From assembly GCA_942493075.1 (NCBI GenBank), contig OW818681.1:5084001-5148000 (forward strand): 64,000 nt of DNA, in the 5' to 3' direction. Numbering within the stretch: position 1 is the stretch's first letter; every line of letters begins with the position of its first letter. Positions 9,622 through 21,218 of this stretch are shown here, one piece after another. The stretch is from JBBQYD01 sp942493075 (GTDB lineage Bacteria > Verrucomicrobiota > Verrucomicrobiia > Limisphaerales > UBA8199). The notes under the pieces were generated by a model. The model ran no database searches. It had not been told where the DNA came from and saw only the letters and a list, made by a program, of their open reading frames with translations. Made by a program: the position numbers and the translations under genes.

Positions 9622-9978
9622 TCAACTTTCCCGCTCATACCAGGGCCGCAGTTTGGCTCCCTTCAAGTCTACTCCATCAGTCAGCATCGCCAGTGCTTCG
9701 GGACGGATCGCCAGCTTGCTCGTGCCCGGCTCAGCGGATTTCGGCCAGGAGAAAGTGCCTTCCTCCAAACGCTTGGTCATCACCCACAAACCCGTTCCAT
9801 CAAAATAGAGGATCTTGATGCGATTATGGCGCCGGTTGATGAACACAAAGAGCGCTCCCTGGCGTGGATCCTCCCCGAGCCGCTCGCTGGCTAGCGCATA
9901 CAAACCCTGAAATCCCTTGCGCATATCGCAGGGTTCCACGGCAACGAAGATCTTGAGACTGCCGGAGAAGGTCAGCAT
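9622..9978 (-). CDS. tnpB: IS66 accessory protein TnpB
   Basis: 118 residues. It carries the hallmark of IS66 Orf2: AVEPCDMRKGFQGLYAL, then FVFINRRHNRIKILYFDGTG and a C-terminal LEEGTFSWP. The protein is required for transposition of three-gene IS66 elements; its biochemical role is unclear. The start overlaps the end of tnpA by seven bases, suggesting coupled translation. Confidence 0.95.
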   Translation of the reverse strand: MLTFSGSLKIFVAVEPCDMRKGFQGLYALASERLGEDPRQGALFVFINRRHNRIKILYFDGTGLWVMTKRLEEGTFSWPKSAEPGTSKLAIRPEALAMLTDGVDLKGAKLRPWYERES

Positions 9979-10388
9979 GGCTTCTCCAAAGCGCGCACCA
10001 GGGCGGCGGCAAGAGGGATGTGTTGATGGCTGAGGATCTCAGCGCGGGCTCCGCCAGGAAAGTGAAGCAGTAATCCGCTGTTAACTGCTGGAGAGGCTTG
10101 TTGCACCACCGCTTCAACCCAGGTGAGTTGTTGTTTTTTCGGGCCGGCCTCGGAACTTCCTGAGATGAGTTTTCGGCGCTGGAGCCAATACTGGAACGTT
10201 GAATAGTTAATCCCGGAAAGACGAGCGAACTGTTTACCGCAAAGACCACTGCGATCAAACTCAACTAGCAGCGCCTGCTGACGCTCAACAGGCGTTCGCA
10301 CATGCCCACGGCTGTTGGTTTTGAGAATGAGCGATTGGGAACTCGAATCAGAATCAATCGTAGATGCCATACCGAAACAGTACAACAC
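9972..10388 (-). CDS. tnpA: IS66 accessory protein TnpA
   Basis: 138 residues from the outermost start; an internal ATG (MASTIDSD) about 18 bases in is equally possible. It carries a helix-turn-helix-like region (FDRSGLCGKQFARLSGINYSTFQYW) as in IS66 Orf1 proteins, likely for DNA recognition. It is the first gene inside the right inverted repeat. The C-terminal part (LLLHFPGGARAEIL) is the usual beta-rich segment. Confidence 0.9.
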   Translation of the reverse strand: MLYCFGMASTIDSDSSSQSLILKTNSRGHVRTPVERQQALLVEFDRSGLCGKQFARLSGINYSTFQYWLQRRKLISGSSEAGPKKQQLTWVEAVVQQASPAVNSGLLLHFPGGARAEILSHQHIPLAAALVRALEKPC

Positions 10389-10403
10389 TTACGGTACTAT
10401 CGA

Positions 10404-10429
10404 ACAGTGATGCCTGGCGTGACGCTTAC
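10404..10429 (-). repeat. IS66 right terminal inverted repeat
   Basis: On the minus strand it reads GTAAGCGTCACGCCAGGCAT and is the inverted partner of 7915-7940. It abuts the right copy of the target duplication. Confidence 0.9.
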
Positions 10430-10437
10430 GGTTGTGA
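10430..10437. repeat. Target site duplication, right copy (GGTTGTGA)
   Basis: Exact copy of 7907-7914 immediately outside the right inverted repeat. Confidence 0.95.
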
Positions 10438-10444
10438 TGGAAAG

Positions 10445-10496
10445 TAAAAATAATGGGTTCTCACCCCGAAGTTGGGGTCAGAACCCATTATTTTTA
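10445..10496. repeat. Long palindrome (23-bp arms)
   Basis: Arms 10445-10467 and 10474-10496 are complementary at 22 of 23 positions with a six-base loop (GAAGTT). A-rich and T-rich ends flank a GC-rich core (GGGTTCTCACCCC). It could act as a bidirectional terminator: each strand ends its hairpin in a run of T. It sits only eight bases from the IS66 target duplication and about 30 bases beyond the rRNA terminator. Confidence 0.8.
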
Positions 10497-10524
10497 GTAT
10501 TTCGCTGAAAGGCCTCTTAAACGC

Positions 10525-10561
10525 AAAAAAGCCGATGCGTTATTGGGCGCATCGGCTTTTA
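10525..10561 (-). terminator. Rho-independent terminator of the rRNA operon
   Basis: On the minus strand the transcript forms AAAAGCCGATGCG, a seven- to nine-base loop, then the complementary arm CGCATCGGC followed by six T. It lies about 12 bases after the 5S 3' end, in the right place and orientation to end the operon. Confidence 0.85.
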
Positions 10562-10572
10562 GGATGAAAGAT

Positions 10573-10684
10573 CTGGCGGCAACCTACTCTCGCGGAGTCT
10601 ATAAAACCACTACCATCGGCAAGGCTGTGTTTGACGGCCGTGTTCGGAATGGGAACGGGTCGGACCACAGCTTTATGGCCACCA
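10573..10684 (-). rRNA. rrf: 5S ribosomal RNA
   Basis: About 112 bases on the minus strand. Typical 5S landmarks are present: the loop region CCCATTCCGAACACGG, the helix pairing between the TGGTGGC-like 5' end and the GTTGCCGCCA-like 3' end, and the segment GATGGTAGT. It follows the 23S gene in the operon. Ends are estimated to within a few bases. Confidence 0.9.
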
Positions 10685-10735
10685 AAAAAATGTTAAAAGA
10701 GCGTTACCGGTTTGAATCGGGAACTGATCTCTGAA

Positions 10736-10748
10736 AATTGCACACAGG
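10736..10748 (-). other. 23S rRNA processing stem, 3' arm
   Basis: The 13 bases read CCTGTGTGCAATT in the transcript and pair with 13808-13820 (AATTGCACATAGG), with one G-U pair. The two arms bracket the 23S gene, as expected for the RNase III stem of pre-23S rRNA. Confidence 0.7.
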
Positions 10749-10835
10749 AGGCTTTGAAGGCAGGAACAGAGCAAACATTGAATACTGTTCGCGAGTTTAA
10801 AATTCGCTTATCTTTCGTTTTGAAGGAAAGAAAAA

Positions 10836-13715
<2,880 letters not shown>

Positions 13716-13807
13716 AAGTTTGACCACCAACAACACCCTTAAGCGTTGTTGATAGAACTCAGCGAACTGTATCTTAATTTGCCCTAATTCTTACTTTCTA
13801 GTTTCTA

Positions 13808-13831
13808 CCTATGTGCAATTGTCAAAGAACA
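13808..13831 (-). promoter_or_regulatory. 23S processing stem 5' arm with boxA-like motif
   Basis: In the transcript TGTTCTTTGACA (13820-13831) resembles the boxA antitermination element found in rRNA leaders and spacers. It runs directly into AATTGCACATAGG (13808-13820), which pairs with the arm at 10736-10748 beyond the 23S gene. Confidence 0.6.
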
Positions 13832-13916
13832 TCCCCGATCCGCTCCCATATCCCAGCTTTTTACACCAGAATATAAGAACAACCGGTTAAATTGAATGTG
13901 ATTTTCAGTTCTGAAG

Positions 13917-13993
13917 TGGTGGGCGTGACTGGATTCGAACCAGTGACCCTGCGCTTATCAAGCGCATGCTCTAACCAACTGAGCTACACGCCC
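13917..13993 (-). tRNA. tRNA-Ile (anticodon GAU)
   Basis: Located in the 16S-23S spacer. Acceptor GGGCGTG pairs with CACGCCC; the anticodon arm is GCGCT-TGATA-AGCGC with anticodon GAT; a T loop TTCGAAT is present, and CCA is encoded at the end. This is the usual first or second tRNA of bacterial rRNA spacers. Confidence 0.96.
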
Positions 13994-14109
13994 AGCAAAA
14001 CCTTCCCGGCTTGTTGAGCCGCGGCTCGCAGTGGGAGGAGTCATGCCCGCAAGAGGCCACTAGCGCCGATGCGTAAAGCATGCAACTCCGCTTCGCGATG
14101 AGCGAAAGC

Positions 14110-14185
14110 TGGTGGAGCTGAGGAGATTCGAACTCCTGACCTATAGCTTGCAAAGCTACCGCTCTACCAACTGAGCTACAGCCCC
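14110..14185 (-). tRNA. tRNA-Ala (anticodon UGC)
   Basis: The second spacer tRNA, nearest to 16S. The acceptor starts GGGGCTG, the anticodon loop is TTTGCAA (anticodon TGC), the T loop is TTCGAAT and CCA is encoded. The order 16S, Ala, Ile, 23S differs from the E. coli order (Ile then Ala). Confidence 0.95.
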
Positions 14186-14243
14186 ACGACTAATATTCGG
14201 CGGAGTTCGCGATACAGAACTGAAATTCAAAGAGCGCAATGCT

Positions 14244-14269
14244 CATTGGAAACTGAATTGTGCGATAAG
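14244..14269 (-). other. 16S rRNA processing stem, 3' arm
   Basis: These 26 bases are nearly the same forward sequence as the complement of 16046-16071, so in the transcript the arms upstream and downstream of 16S pair over 26 positions, with only two G-U pairs. This is the expected RNase III processing stem. Confidence 0.8.
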
Positions 14270-14340
14270 AGAGAGCCTAGTCCCCCGACCGGAGTCGGGG
14301 TTCGACCTCGGAAGTCCGGTTTTAAACCCGGACCCGTGGT

Positions 14341-15918
<1,578 letters not shown>

Positions 15919-16045
15919 TAAAAAACAGTTAGTTTTGATTTTGACTAATTGTCCAGTTCGTGAAAACCAGACGGTCAATTTCTTACTTTATTAAAACTCT
16001 CCAAAACACTCGAACTAACCAAGTGCCTTGAAGGGGCTCTCAAAA

Positions 16046-16071
16046 CTTATCGCACAATTCAATTTTCAATG
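16046..16071 (-). other. 16S rRNA processing stem, 5' arm
   Basis: Pairs with 14244-14269 across the 16S gene: 24 Watson-Crick pairs and two G-U pairs out of 26. It lies about 130 bases upstream of the mature 16S 5' end. Confidence 0.8.
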
Positions 16072-16234
16072 AACAACGGGTGTTGCCACCCTAAAATCTT
16101 CTCACCCCTCGCAGACCTCCGCTTACCGCCTGCTTTTCCTCTTTCTCAGGGCTTATCCTACCCTTCCGGGGGACAAAAAATCCGAGAGCCGATTTACTCC
16201 TGCTAACTCGGCCTCGCAGACCTTCGTTAAATTG

Positions 16235-16358
16235 CGTGAACACCTTAACCGGTTTCACACTCAACTGTCAAAAACTTTCTTCAACTTTCTTTCACCGTTC
16301 GCTTTTGACAGCTTCCTTAGAGCGGCGCTCACTTTACCGATTTAACCTGCGGAGTCAA
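16235..16358 (-). promoter_or_regulatory. Candidate rRNA operon promoters and leader
   Basis: Two sigma-70-like candidates read on the minus strand. One has TTGACT (16353-16358), a 16-base spacer and TAAAGT (16331-16336). The other has a perfect -35 TTGACA (forward complement about 16265-16270) but a weak -10 (TTAAGG or TAAGGT) 17-18 bases on. Both are upstream of the processing stem arm at 16046-16071, as tandem rRNA promoters would be. No start site can be proven by eye. Confidence 0.4.
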
Positions 16359-16433
16359 AACCATTTTTAACTTTTTTTACCGCCGGTTTTTTGCCGCTCG
16401 TCTGGCAAAGAACAGGACGCAAACAATATGGAT

Positions 16434-17162
16434 TTAAAACTTCCGCGCAAGAGTTTTTTGGATTTTTTTGAAATTCTTTTTCACGCTCTCAAGAGTGCTT
16501 GCCTGGGGGCCCAGGTACGGCCACTCAGTCAGGTCCGTGCCGGGAAGCAATTCCATCAGCATGCGAGCGTTGCCTACAGACGAGAGATCAGGCTCCCTCG
16601 TTTCCATCAGCACAACGCGGGCGCGTGCCCGCGCAGCCCTGGGCAGAGCATTGATTGTCAAGAGTGTGTGATTGATCACACCCAGCCGATTGGCTGCGAC
16701 GATCACAACATCAGCCTTCGTGCGCTTGATCAGATCGAGTGCTGAAAAACCTTCGCCGAGTGGCACCATGAGCCCGCCAGCTCCTTCGATGACGAGGTGC
16801 TCGCAGCCCGTACGGACCGCTTGTATCGCAGAGATCGTGTCCGACAGGCTGATGCGACGGCCATCCTTTCTCGCTGCCATTAGGGGCGCCAACGGCAGAG
16901 AAAAATAGAAGGGGTTCATGACATCCAATTCCACTTCATCGTCCTGCACAGCGGAAAGAAACTCAGCATCCTCGCGTCCGCCGGAGCAGAATGGCTTCAT
17001 GGCGAGAGCTTGAATCCGCCGAGCGCGGAGGTGATAGACGAGATGTCCGGTGAAGACAGTCTTTCCCACACCGGTGTCTGTGCCGGTGATGAAAGTAACC
17101 GCAGGTTGAGCTTGGCCGCGCATTTCCTGCGAGACTAGCGGTAAACGGAGCCCTGGCGCCAC
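16434..17162 (-). CDS. bioD: Dethiobiotin synthase
   Basis: 242 residues. BioD makes dethiobiotin from 7,8-diaminononanoate, CO2 and ATP in the cytoplasm. The P-loop is GTDTGVGKT near residues 27-35. The substrate-binding segment MKPFCSGG and the EGAGGLMVPL loop, both characteristic of BioD, follow. VVIVAANRLGVINHTLLT is the nucleotide-base region. A start at MRGQAQPAV, about 13 residues in, is more typical in length. No other biotin gene is adjacent. It lies just upstream of the rRNA promoters, transcribed in the same direction. Confidence 0.92.
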   Translation of the reverse strand: MAPGLRLPLVSQEMRGQAQPAVTFITGTDTGVGKTVFTGHLVYHLRARRIQALAMKPFCSGGREDAEFLSAVQDDEVELDVMNPFYFSLPLAPLMAARKDGRRISLSDTISAIQAVRTGCEHLVIEGAGGLMVPLGEGFSALDLIKRTKADVVIVAANRLGVINHTLLTINALPRAARARARVVLMETREPDLSSVGNARMLMELLPGTDLTEWPYLGPQASTLESVKKNFKKIQKTLARKF

Positions 17163-17186
17163 GTGAAAAGCAGCGGCTTGTTCACA

Positions 17187-17912
17187 TTACGTGGTGGCCA
17201 ACTCTGGCAGTGAGACCCAGCCGCGTGCCAGGGCGAACTTCGTCAAGCCCGCGATACTATGTATATCCAGTTTACGCATGATGCGTTCGCGATGCGTTTC
17301 CACGGTACGCACTCCGACGTCGAGCCGTTGCGCGATTTCCTTGTTGCTGAGGCCCTCCGCAATTTGGGTAAGCACTTCTCGCTCGCGGGTTGTGAGAGCA
17401 TCGGTCTCGTCGGAACCTCCACCGAGAACAAACTGGTTCAAGGCCAGGCGTGCGATCTCGGAGCTGAAATAGGCGTTATCACCAATAACGGTTTCAATTG
17501 CCTGGACGACCTCCTCGGGGGGCGCATCTTTCAGCAGATATCCCCGCGCGCCGCAATGAATGATCCGAGCGATGTAATCAGGGGTTTTGTGCATCGATAG
17601 AATGATCACCTTGATCGCTGGGTTTGAGTGGCGCAACTGATCGGTCGCTTCCAGTCCGGAGAGGTGAGGCATATCGATGTCCATCAGGACGATATCTGGA
17701 TGCAGTCGGCGCGCAGACTCGACAGCTTGTGCGCCGTCGCTGACCTCAGCCAGCACGTGGATCCATGAGCGCCTGGAAAGAACCGCGATGAGGCCGCGCC
17801 GAACGAGCGGATGATCATCCGCGATGAGAACTTTCAGAGGCTGGGAACTACTGAAGGGAATAACAGGGGGAGGCGTAATTGGTGCGCTCGTGCTTAGGTT
17901 CACGCCGTTCAT
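17187..17912 (-). CDS. NarL/FixJ-type response regulator
   Basis: 241 residues from ATG 17912 (MNGVNLS); the frame is open up to 17963. The receiver domain has acidic pocket ADDH, phospho-acceptor Asp in DIVLMDIDMP, Ser/Thr in IILSMH and Lys in LLKDAPP. The C-terminal LuxR-type helix-turn-helix reads LTTREREVLTQIAEG...SNKEIAQRLDVGVRTVETHRERI. It should bind DNA when phosphorylated. It is paired with a second regulator of the same class 130 bases upstream, with no histidine kinase in view. A GC palindrome CCCCGGG...CCCGGGG lies at 17963-17981 in its leader. Confidence 0.9.
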   Translation of the reverse strand: MNGVNLSTSAPITPPPVIPFSSSQPLKVLIADDHPLVRRGLIAVLSRRSWIHVLAEVSDGAQAVESARRLHPDIVLMDIDMPHLSGLEATDQLRHSNPAIKVIILSMHKTPDYIARIIHCGARGYLLKDAPPEEVVQAIETVIGDNAYFSSEIARLALNQFVLGGGSDETDALTTREREVLTQIAEGLSNKEIAQRLDVGVRTVETHRERIMRKLDIHSIAGLTKFALARGWVSLPELATT

Positions 17913-18041
17913 AATGGAATAGCATCCTATACTGATTAACGGGCGGGACAACCGGGCTAACACCCCGGGTTGTGCCCGGGGAAACCATGAAAGAGCGCAT
18001 CCGGGAATAACTCCAGCCTGGTGTAGTAAATAGTACGGAAC

Positions 18042-18725
18042 CTAGTGGCGGTTTTGCTCCACCCACATTGTGGCGCGGCGAGCCAGATCGGCACCGCTTT
18101 CCAAGTTGAGTTTTTGCTTAATCTGCTCGCGGTAATACTCGATGGTCTTCACGCTCAGATGAAGCTGGCGAGCGATTTCGGCTGTTTTCCGCCACTCACC
18201 AATAAGCTTAAACACCTCTAATTCACGGTCGCTAAGGCTTGCGACCGGGGATTGGTGCACATCTTTCTGCCCGAGTATTTGCTGCTGAAGCATTCGGCCA
18301 GCTTGCTTTTCGCTCACGAAGATGTTGCCACTCAGCACCCGTCGAATGGCTGGGACGATCTTGTCCAGCGCCTCTTCCTTCATCAGGTAACCGAGCGCGC
18401 CGGCGCGAAAAGCGATCTCGGCATAAATGGATTCTTCGTGGCCGCTGACAATCAGCACGGGAAGCTTTGGATACTGTGCTCTGACGTTGCGCAGCAGTTC
18501 AAGCCCGCTGCTTTCTTTGAGGCTGATGTCCGCAATCACCAGGTTAGGTTTAGCGGTGTCAATCGCGGCCAAAGCATGTCCGGCATCCTCCTGTTCTCCA
18601 CAGACCATGAGATCGGATTCGCGATTGATCAGTTGCGCCATGCCGAACCGGACCACGGCGTGATCATCTACCAGAAGGATGCGGGTCTTGCCCGCGACTT
18701 GATTTTTTGCGCTGCCCATACACAA
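18042..18725 (-). CDS. NarL/FixJ-type response regulator
   Basis: 227 residues. The receiver shows VDDHAVVRFGM, Asp in NLVIADISLKESSG, SGHEES and Lys in YLMKEEALD. The LuxR-type HTH reads LSDRELEVFKLIGEW, then AEIARQLHLSVKTIEYYREQIKQKL. The YYREQIKQKLNL recognition region differs from the neighbour's ETHRERIMRKLDI, so the two likely bind different sites. It lies in tandem with the regulator at 17187-17912 but is clearly diverged. No cognate kinase is adjacent. Confidence 0.9.
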   Translation of the reverse strand: MCMGSAKNQVAGKTRILLVDDHAVVRFGMAQLINRESDLMVCGEQEDAGHALAAIDTAKPNLVIADISLKESSGLELLRNVRAQYPKLPVLIVSGHEESIYAEIAFRAGALGYLMKEEALDKIVPAIRRVLSGNIFVSEKQAGRMLQQQILGQKDVHQSPVASLSDRELEVFKLIGEWRKTAEIARQLHLSVKTIEYYREQIKQKLNLESGADLARRATMWVEQNRH

Positions 18726-19034
18726 GCCAATACACCGCCGGCTAATGTGAGTATTTTTTACGAACTGATGAGTAAGAGCAATGAAATACGCTGGAAGGCT
18801 TTGGGCCGAGTGCGCTTATAAGCGAGTGAGACCAAGGGTTGGTTCAAGGGGCGTTGGTTGAAGTATGGCTCTACACGGGCAGCAGAGTAGTCCTGGCGCA
18901 AGCGTCCGACGACAGCCCCGGACGGAGCGGACCGAGCGTATGCGGTCAACTTGACGGATTCTCACGCCGCACTAGACTGCATCCATGTTAATGCTGAACA
19001 CTGGCCGGCGGACGCCCGGCGCCTTTGCGCGCTC

Positions 19035-20303
19035 ATGAGAAAAGCTTCCGTCCTGGTCATCTTTCTTACTGTCTTCATCGATTTGATCGGTTTCGGCATT
19101 GTCGTTCCCCTGGTCCCGGTGTATAGCCGTCACTTCGGGGCGGAAGGCACGATGATCGGCGTAATCATCGCTTCTTTTTCCGCCATGCAGTTCCTGTTTG
19201 CACCTATCTGGGGGCGCCTTTCGGATCGTCATGGGCGGCGTCCCATGCTGCTGATCAGCACGGCGGGGGCGGCGGTTTCTTATGTGCTTTTTGCATTGAG
19301 CGCGAAGCTGGACAACCACTCTGCGGCGATCAGCCTGATGATAGTTTCTCGGATGCTTGCGGGGATCTGTGGCGGAAACATCGTGGTTGCACAGGCCTAT
19401 ATTGCGGATATCACACCTCCGGAGAACCGGTCCAGGCGCATGGGGTTAATTGGAATGGCTTTCGGGTTGGGCTTTATTTGCGGTCCAATTTTGGGTGGTT
19501 TGAGCCTGCACTATTTGGGTGAGAGCGGCCCCGGTTGGGTGGCGGCGGCGATCTGTGCAGCGAACTTCTTCCTGGCCAGTGCCATTCTGATTGAGAGCCG
19601 CCAGCCTGGTTCTGAACCGGTTGCTGAACGCCCGCACTGGAGCCAGTGGCGTCATACCCTGTCGCAGCCTGGAGTGGGAACGCTAGTGGTAGTTTTTTTC
19701 TGGTCCACCTTTGCTTTCAGTTGTTTCGAGAGCACCCTGCCCCTGGTGGTTAGCGATAACTTTCATCTCGATATACGCCAGAGCGAGACCTCAGCCACCA
19801 CCGTGGTTTACCTTTTCGCCTATTGCGGGATCATCAGTGCCTTTGTGCAAGGAGGCTTGATCGGGCGTTTGGTGAAGATGCTTGGGGAAGCGCGACTCAT
19901 CGGCCTCAGCCTGGTGCTGACGGCAGTGGCTATGGGTGTGCTGCCCTTTGTGACCGGAACTGAGCAACTCTCATGGCGGATACTCACCCAACCGCAGGGC
20001 ATCCCATGGGTGCTGATGTTGATCGCATTAGGCGCCCTTTCAGTAGGAACAAGCCTCACGCGTCCGCCGTTGTTTGGCTTGCTATCAAATCTCACACCTC
20101 CAGGTGAGCAAGGTGCCAATATTGGGGTGGCACAAGGTGCAGCGAGTTTGGCGCGGATTGTCGGCCCGATCTTCGCCACGACGTTACTGGCGGTTAAGCC
20201 CGCCCTGCCCTACCTGGCGTGCACGCTGATATTGTTGCTAACCACCAGTCTGGTCGTGGTGCGACTGGGCAAATTGTCCACAGCGGAGCGCACGCCCGGA
20301 TGA
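19035..20303 (+). CDS. MFS transporter, TetA-like drug efflux type
   Basis: About 422 residues from ATG 19035 (MRKASVLVIF), chosen because it begins right before the first membrane helix; an upstream in-frame start at 18951 lacks such sense. Twelve hydrophobic segments are apparent. MFS motif A is present between helices 2 and 3 (GRLSDRHGRRPML), and the GFGIVVPLVPVY segment of helix 1 is typical of TetA-type proton antiporters. It is likely a multidrug or related efflux pump in the inner membrane. Substrate is unknown. It is divergent from the response regulator gene upstream, which might control it. Confidence 0.85.
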   Translation: MRKASVLVIFLTVFIDLIGFGIVVPLVPVYSRHFGAEGTMIGVIIASFSAMQFLFAPIWGRLSDRHGRRPMLLISTAGAAVSYVLFALSAKLDNHSAAISLMIVSRMLAGICGGNIVVAQAYIADITPPENRSRRMGLIGMAFGLGFICGPILGGLSLHYLGESGPGWVAAAICAANFFLASAILIESRQPGSEPVAERPHWSQWRHTLSQPGVGTLVVVFFWSTFAFSCFESTLPLVVSDNFHLDIRQSETSATTVVYLFAYCGIISAFVQGGLIGRLVKMLGEARLIGLSLVLTAVAMGVLPFVTGTEQLSWRILTQPQGIPWVLMLIALGALSVGTSLTRPPLFGLLSNLTPPGEQGANIGVAQGAASLARIVGPIFATTLLAVKPALPYLACTLILLLTTSLVVVRLGKLSTAERTPG

Positions 20304-20311
20304 GGCCTTAG

Positions 20312-20337
20312 AAGGCGCTCTCAGACGAGAGCGCCTT
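20312..20337. repeat. Short palindrome, AAGGCGCTCTC family (copy 1)
   Basis: Perfect 11-bp arms AAGGCGCTCTC and GAGAGCGCCTT around AGAC, nine bases after the MFS stop. It could end transcription but lacks a T tract. The same core recurs at 25794-25814 and 25860-25880. Confidence 0.75.
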
Positions 20338-20446
20338 ACCCACCGAAATGAGTTAATTCTGACTCAATCCTGACTCCACTTTGTCGGCACATGGATTGAT
20401 CCGCCCTCCTCCGCGTGACTCATTCGGATTCGGGCGTTCAGGAGCA

Positions 20447-21214
20447 TCAGACTCCGGCGATGCGTTTCTTGTATTCAGCCAGGGCTTCATCGAGCCGCTG
20501 TTTGGCAGTCGTATCTCCGGGCACGTTGTGCGAAGGGTTGATGTAGAGCTTCACCCCGCGATCAGCCAGGATTTCGGCCACGGTGCATACCGTCATCCAG
20601 ACAGTCGTCACAAAAGCCAGAGTAGAAACTGGGCCTACTTTATCCACATGATTTTTCAACGGGACCGAGGAATCGCCGATAGGTGCGCAGGAATCGACCA
20701 CGATGTCCGCGATTTCGAAAATAGTCTTCCCTGAGGAATGGCGGGTTTGCTTGCCTTTGGCGGCAGCAGCCGACCCGTAGGTAATGAGTTTCATTCCTTT
20801 CTTTTTGGCTTCCAACGCGACGTCGATGTTCACGTTGTTGATGCCGGAATGGGAGAAGATCCACATGCAATCGCGCTGATCGAAGTTGTAGCCCTTCATG
20901 ATCTCGACGCCGTAGCCTTCCACTCGTTCCAGAAACACGAACTGATGCACACCCATCTCACCCACGATGCGTGTGAAGAAGGTGAGCGGGAGCTCGACCA
21001 TGGGATGGAATCCGACGAAGCCGCCGATGCGCGGGTACATTTCTTCGACTGGAATCGTCGCATGCCCACAGCCAAAAACGTGGACCCAGCGTCCGGCCTG
21101 GATAGTGTCCGCCATCGCCTCCGCCGCTTGGCGGATGGCAGGCATTTGTGTGTTCTCGATCTGGTCCATGACGCCGCGGGCGTTGTCCAGCCATTGTTTA
21201 GCAAGGTTGCTCAT
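20447..21214 (-). CDS. SIS-domain phosphosugar-binding protein (UPF0309-like)
   Basis: About 255 residues from ATG 21214 (MSNLAKQWLD); the frame is open further upstream, but that part overlaps the preceding MFS gene. It is a SIS-type fold, with VHVFGCGHAT near the start and a second phosphosugar loop FSHSGINNVNIDVALEAKK. Such proteins isomerise or sense phosphosugars, often amino sugars. The start lies four bases after the MFS transporter's stop, so the pair is probably one operon for uptake and use of a sugar. The exact reaction cannot be inferred. Confidence 0.85.
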   Translation of the reverse strand: MSNLAKQWLDNARGVMDQIENTQMPAIRQAAEAMADTIQAGRWVHVFGCGHATIPVEEMYPRIGGFVGFHPMVELPLTFFTRIVGEMGVHQFVFLERVEGYGVEIMKGYNFDQRDCMWIFSHSGINNVNIDVALEAKKKGMKLITYGSAAAAKGKQTRHSSGKTIFEIADIVVDSCAPIGDSSVPLKNHVDKVGPVSTLAFVTTVWMTVCTVAEILADRGVKLYINPSHNVPGDTTAKQRLDEALAEYKKRIAGV

Positions 21215-21218
21215 AATT

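Larger units (their letters stand above)
7915..10429 (-). mobile_element. Complete IS66-family insertion sequence (2515 bp)
   Basis: The ends are imperfect inverted repeats beginning GTAAGCGTCA, the typical IS66 terminus. Left runs GTAAGCGTCATTTATGGCA and right, read inward, GTAAGCGTCACGCCAGGCA; both continue into a matching CACTG-like stretch. Exact 8-bp duplications flank it. Three genes on the minus strand follow the canonical order tnpA, tnpB, tnpC and all are intact, so it may be mobile. The perfect duplication suggests a fairly recent insertion. The target is non-coding DNA between hrpB and the rRNA operon terminator. Confidence 0.96.
15919..16433 (-). other. rRNA operon leader region
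   Basis: The roughly 515 bases between bioD and 16S hold the promoter candidates, the 5' arm of the 16S processing stem and an AT-rich leader. No protein-coding sign is present. Confidence 0.7.

Noticed and set aside
10445..10496. Palindrome considered as the rrn terminator
   Set aside because: A better hairpin with T tract lies at 10525-10561, nearer the 5S end.
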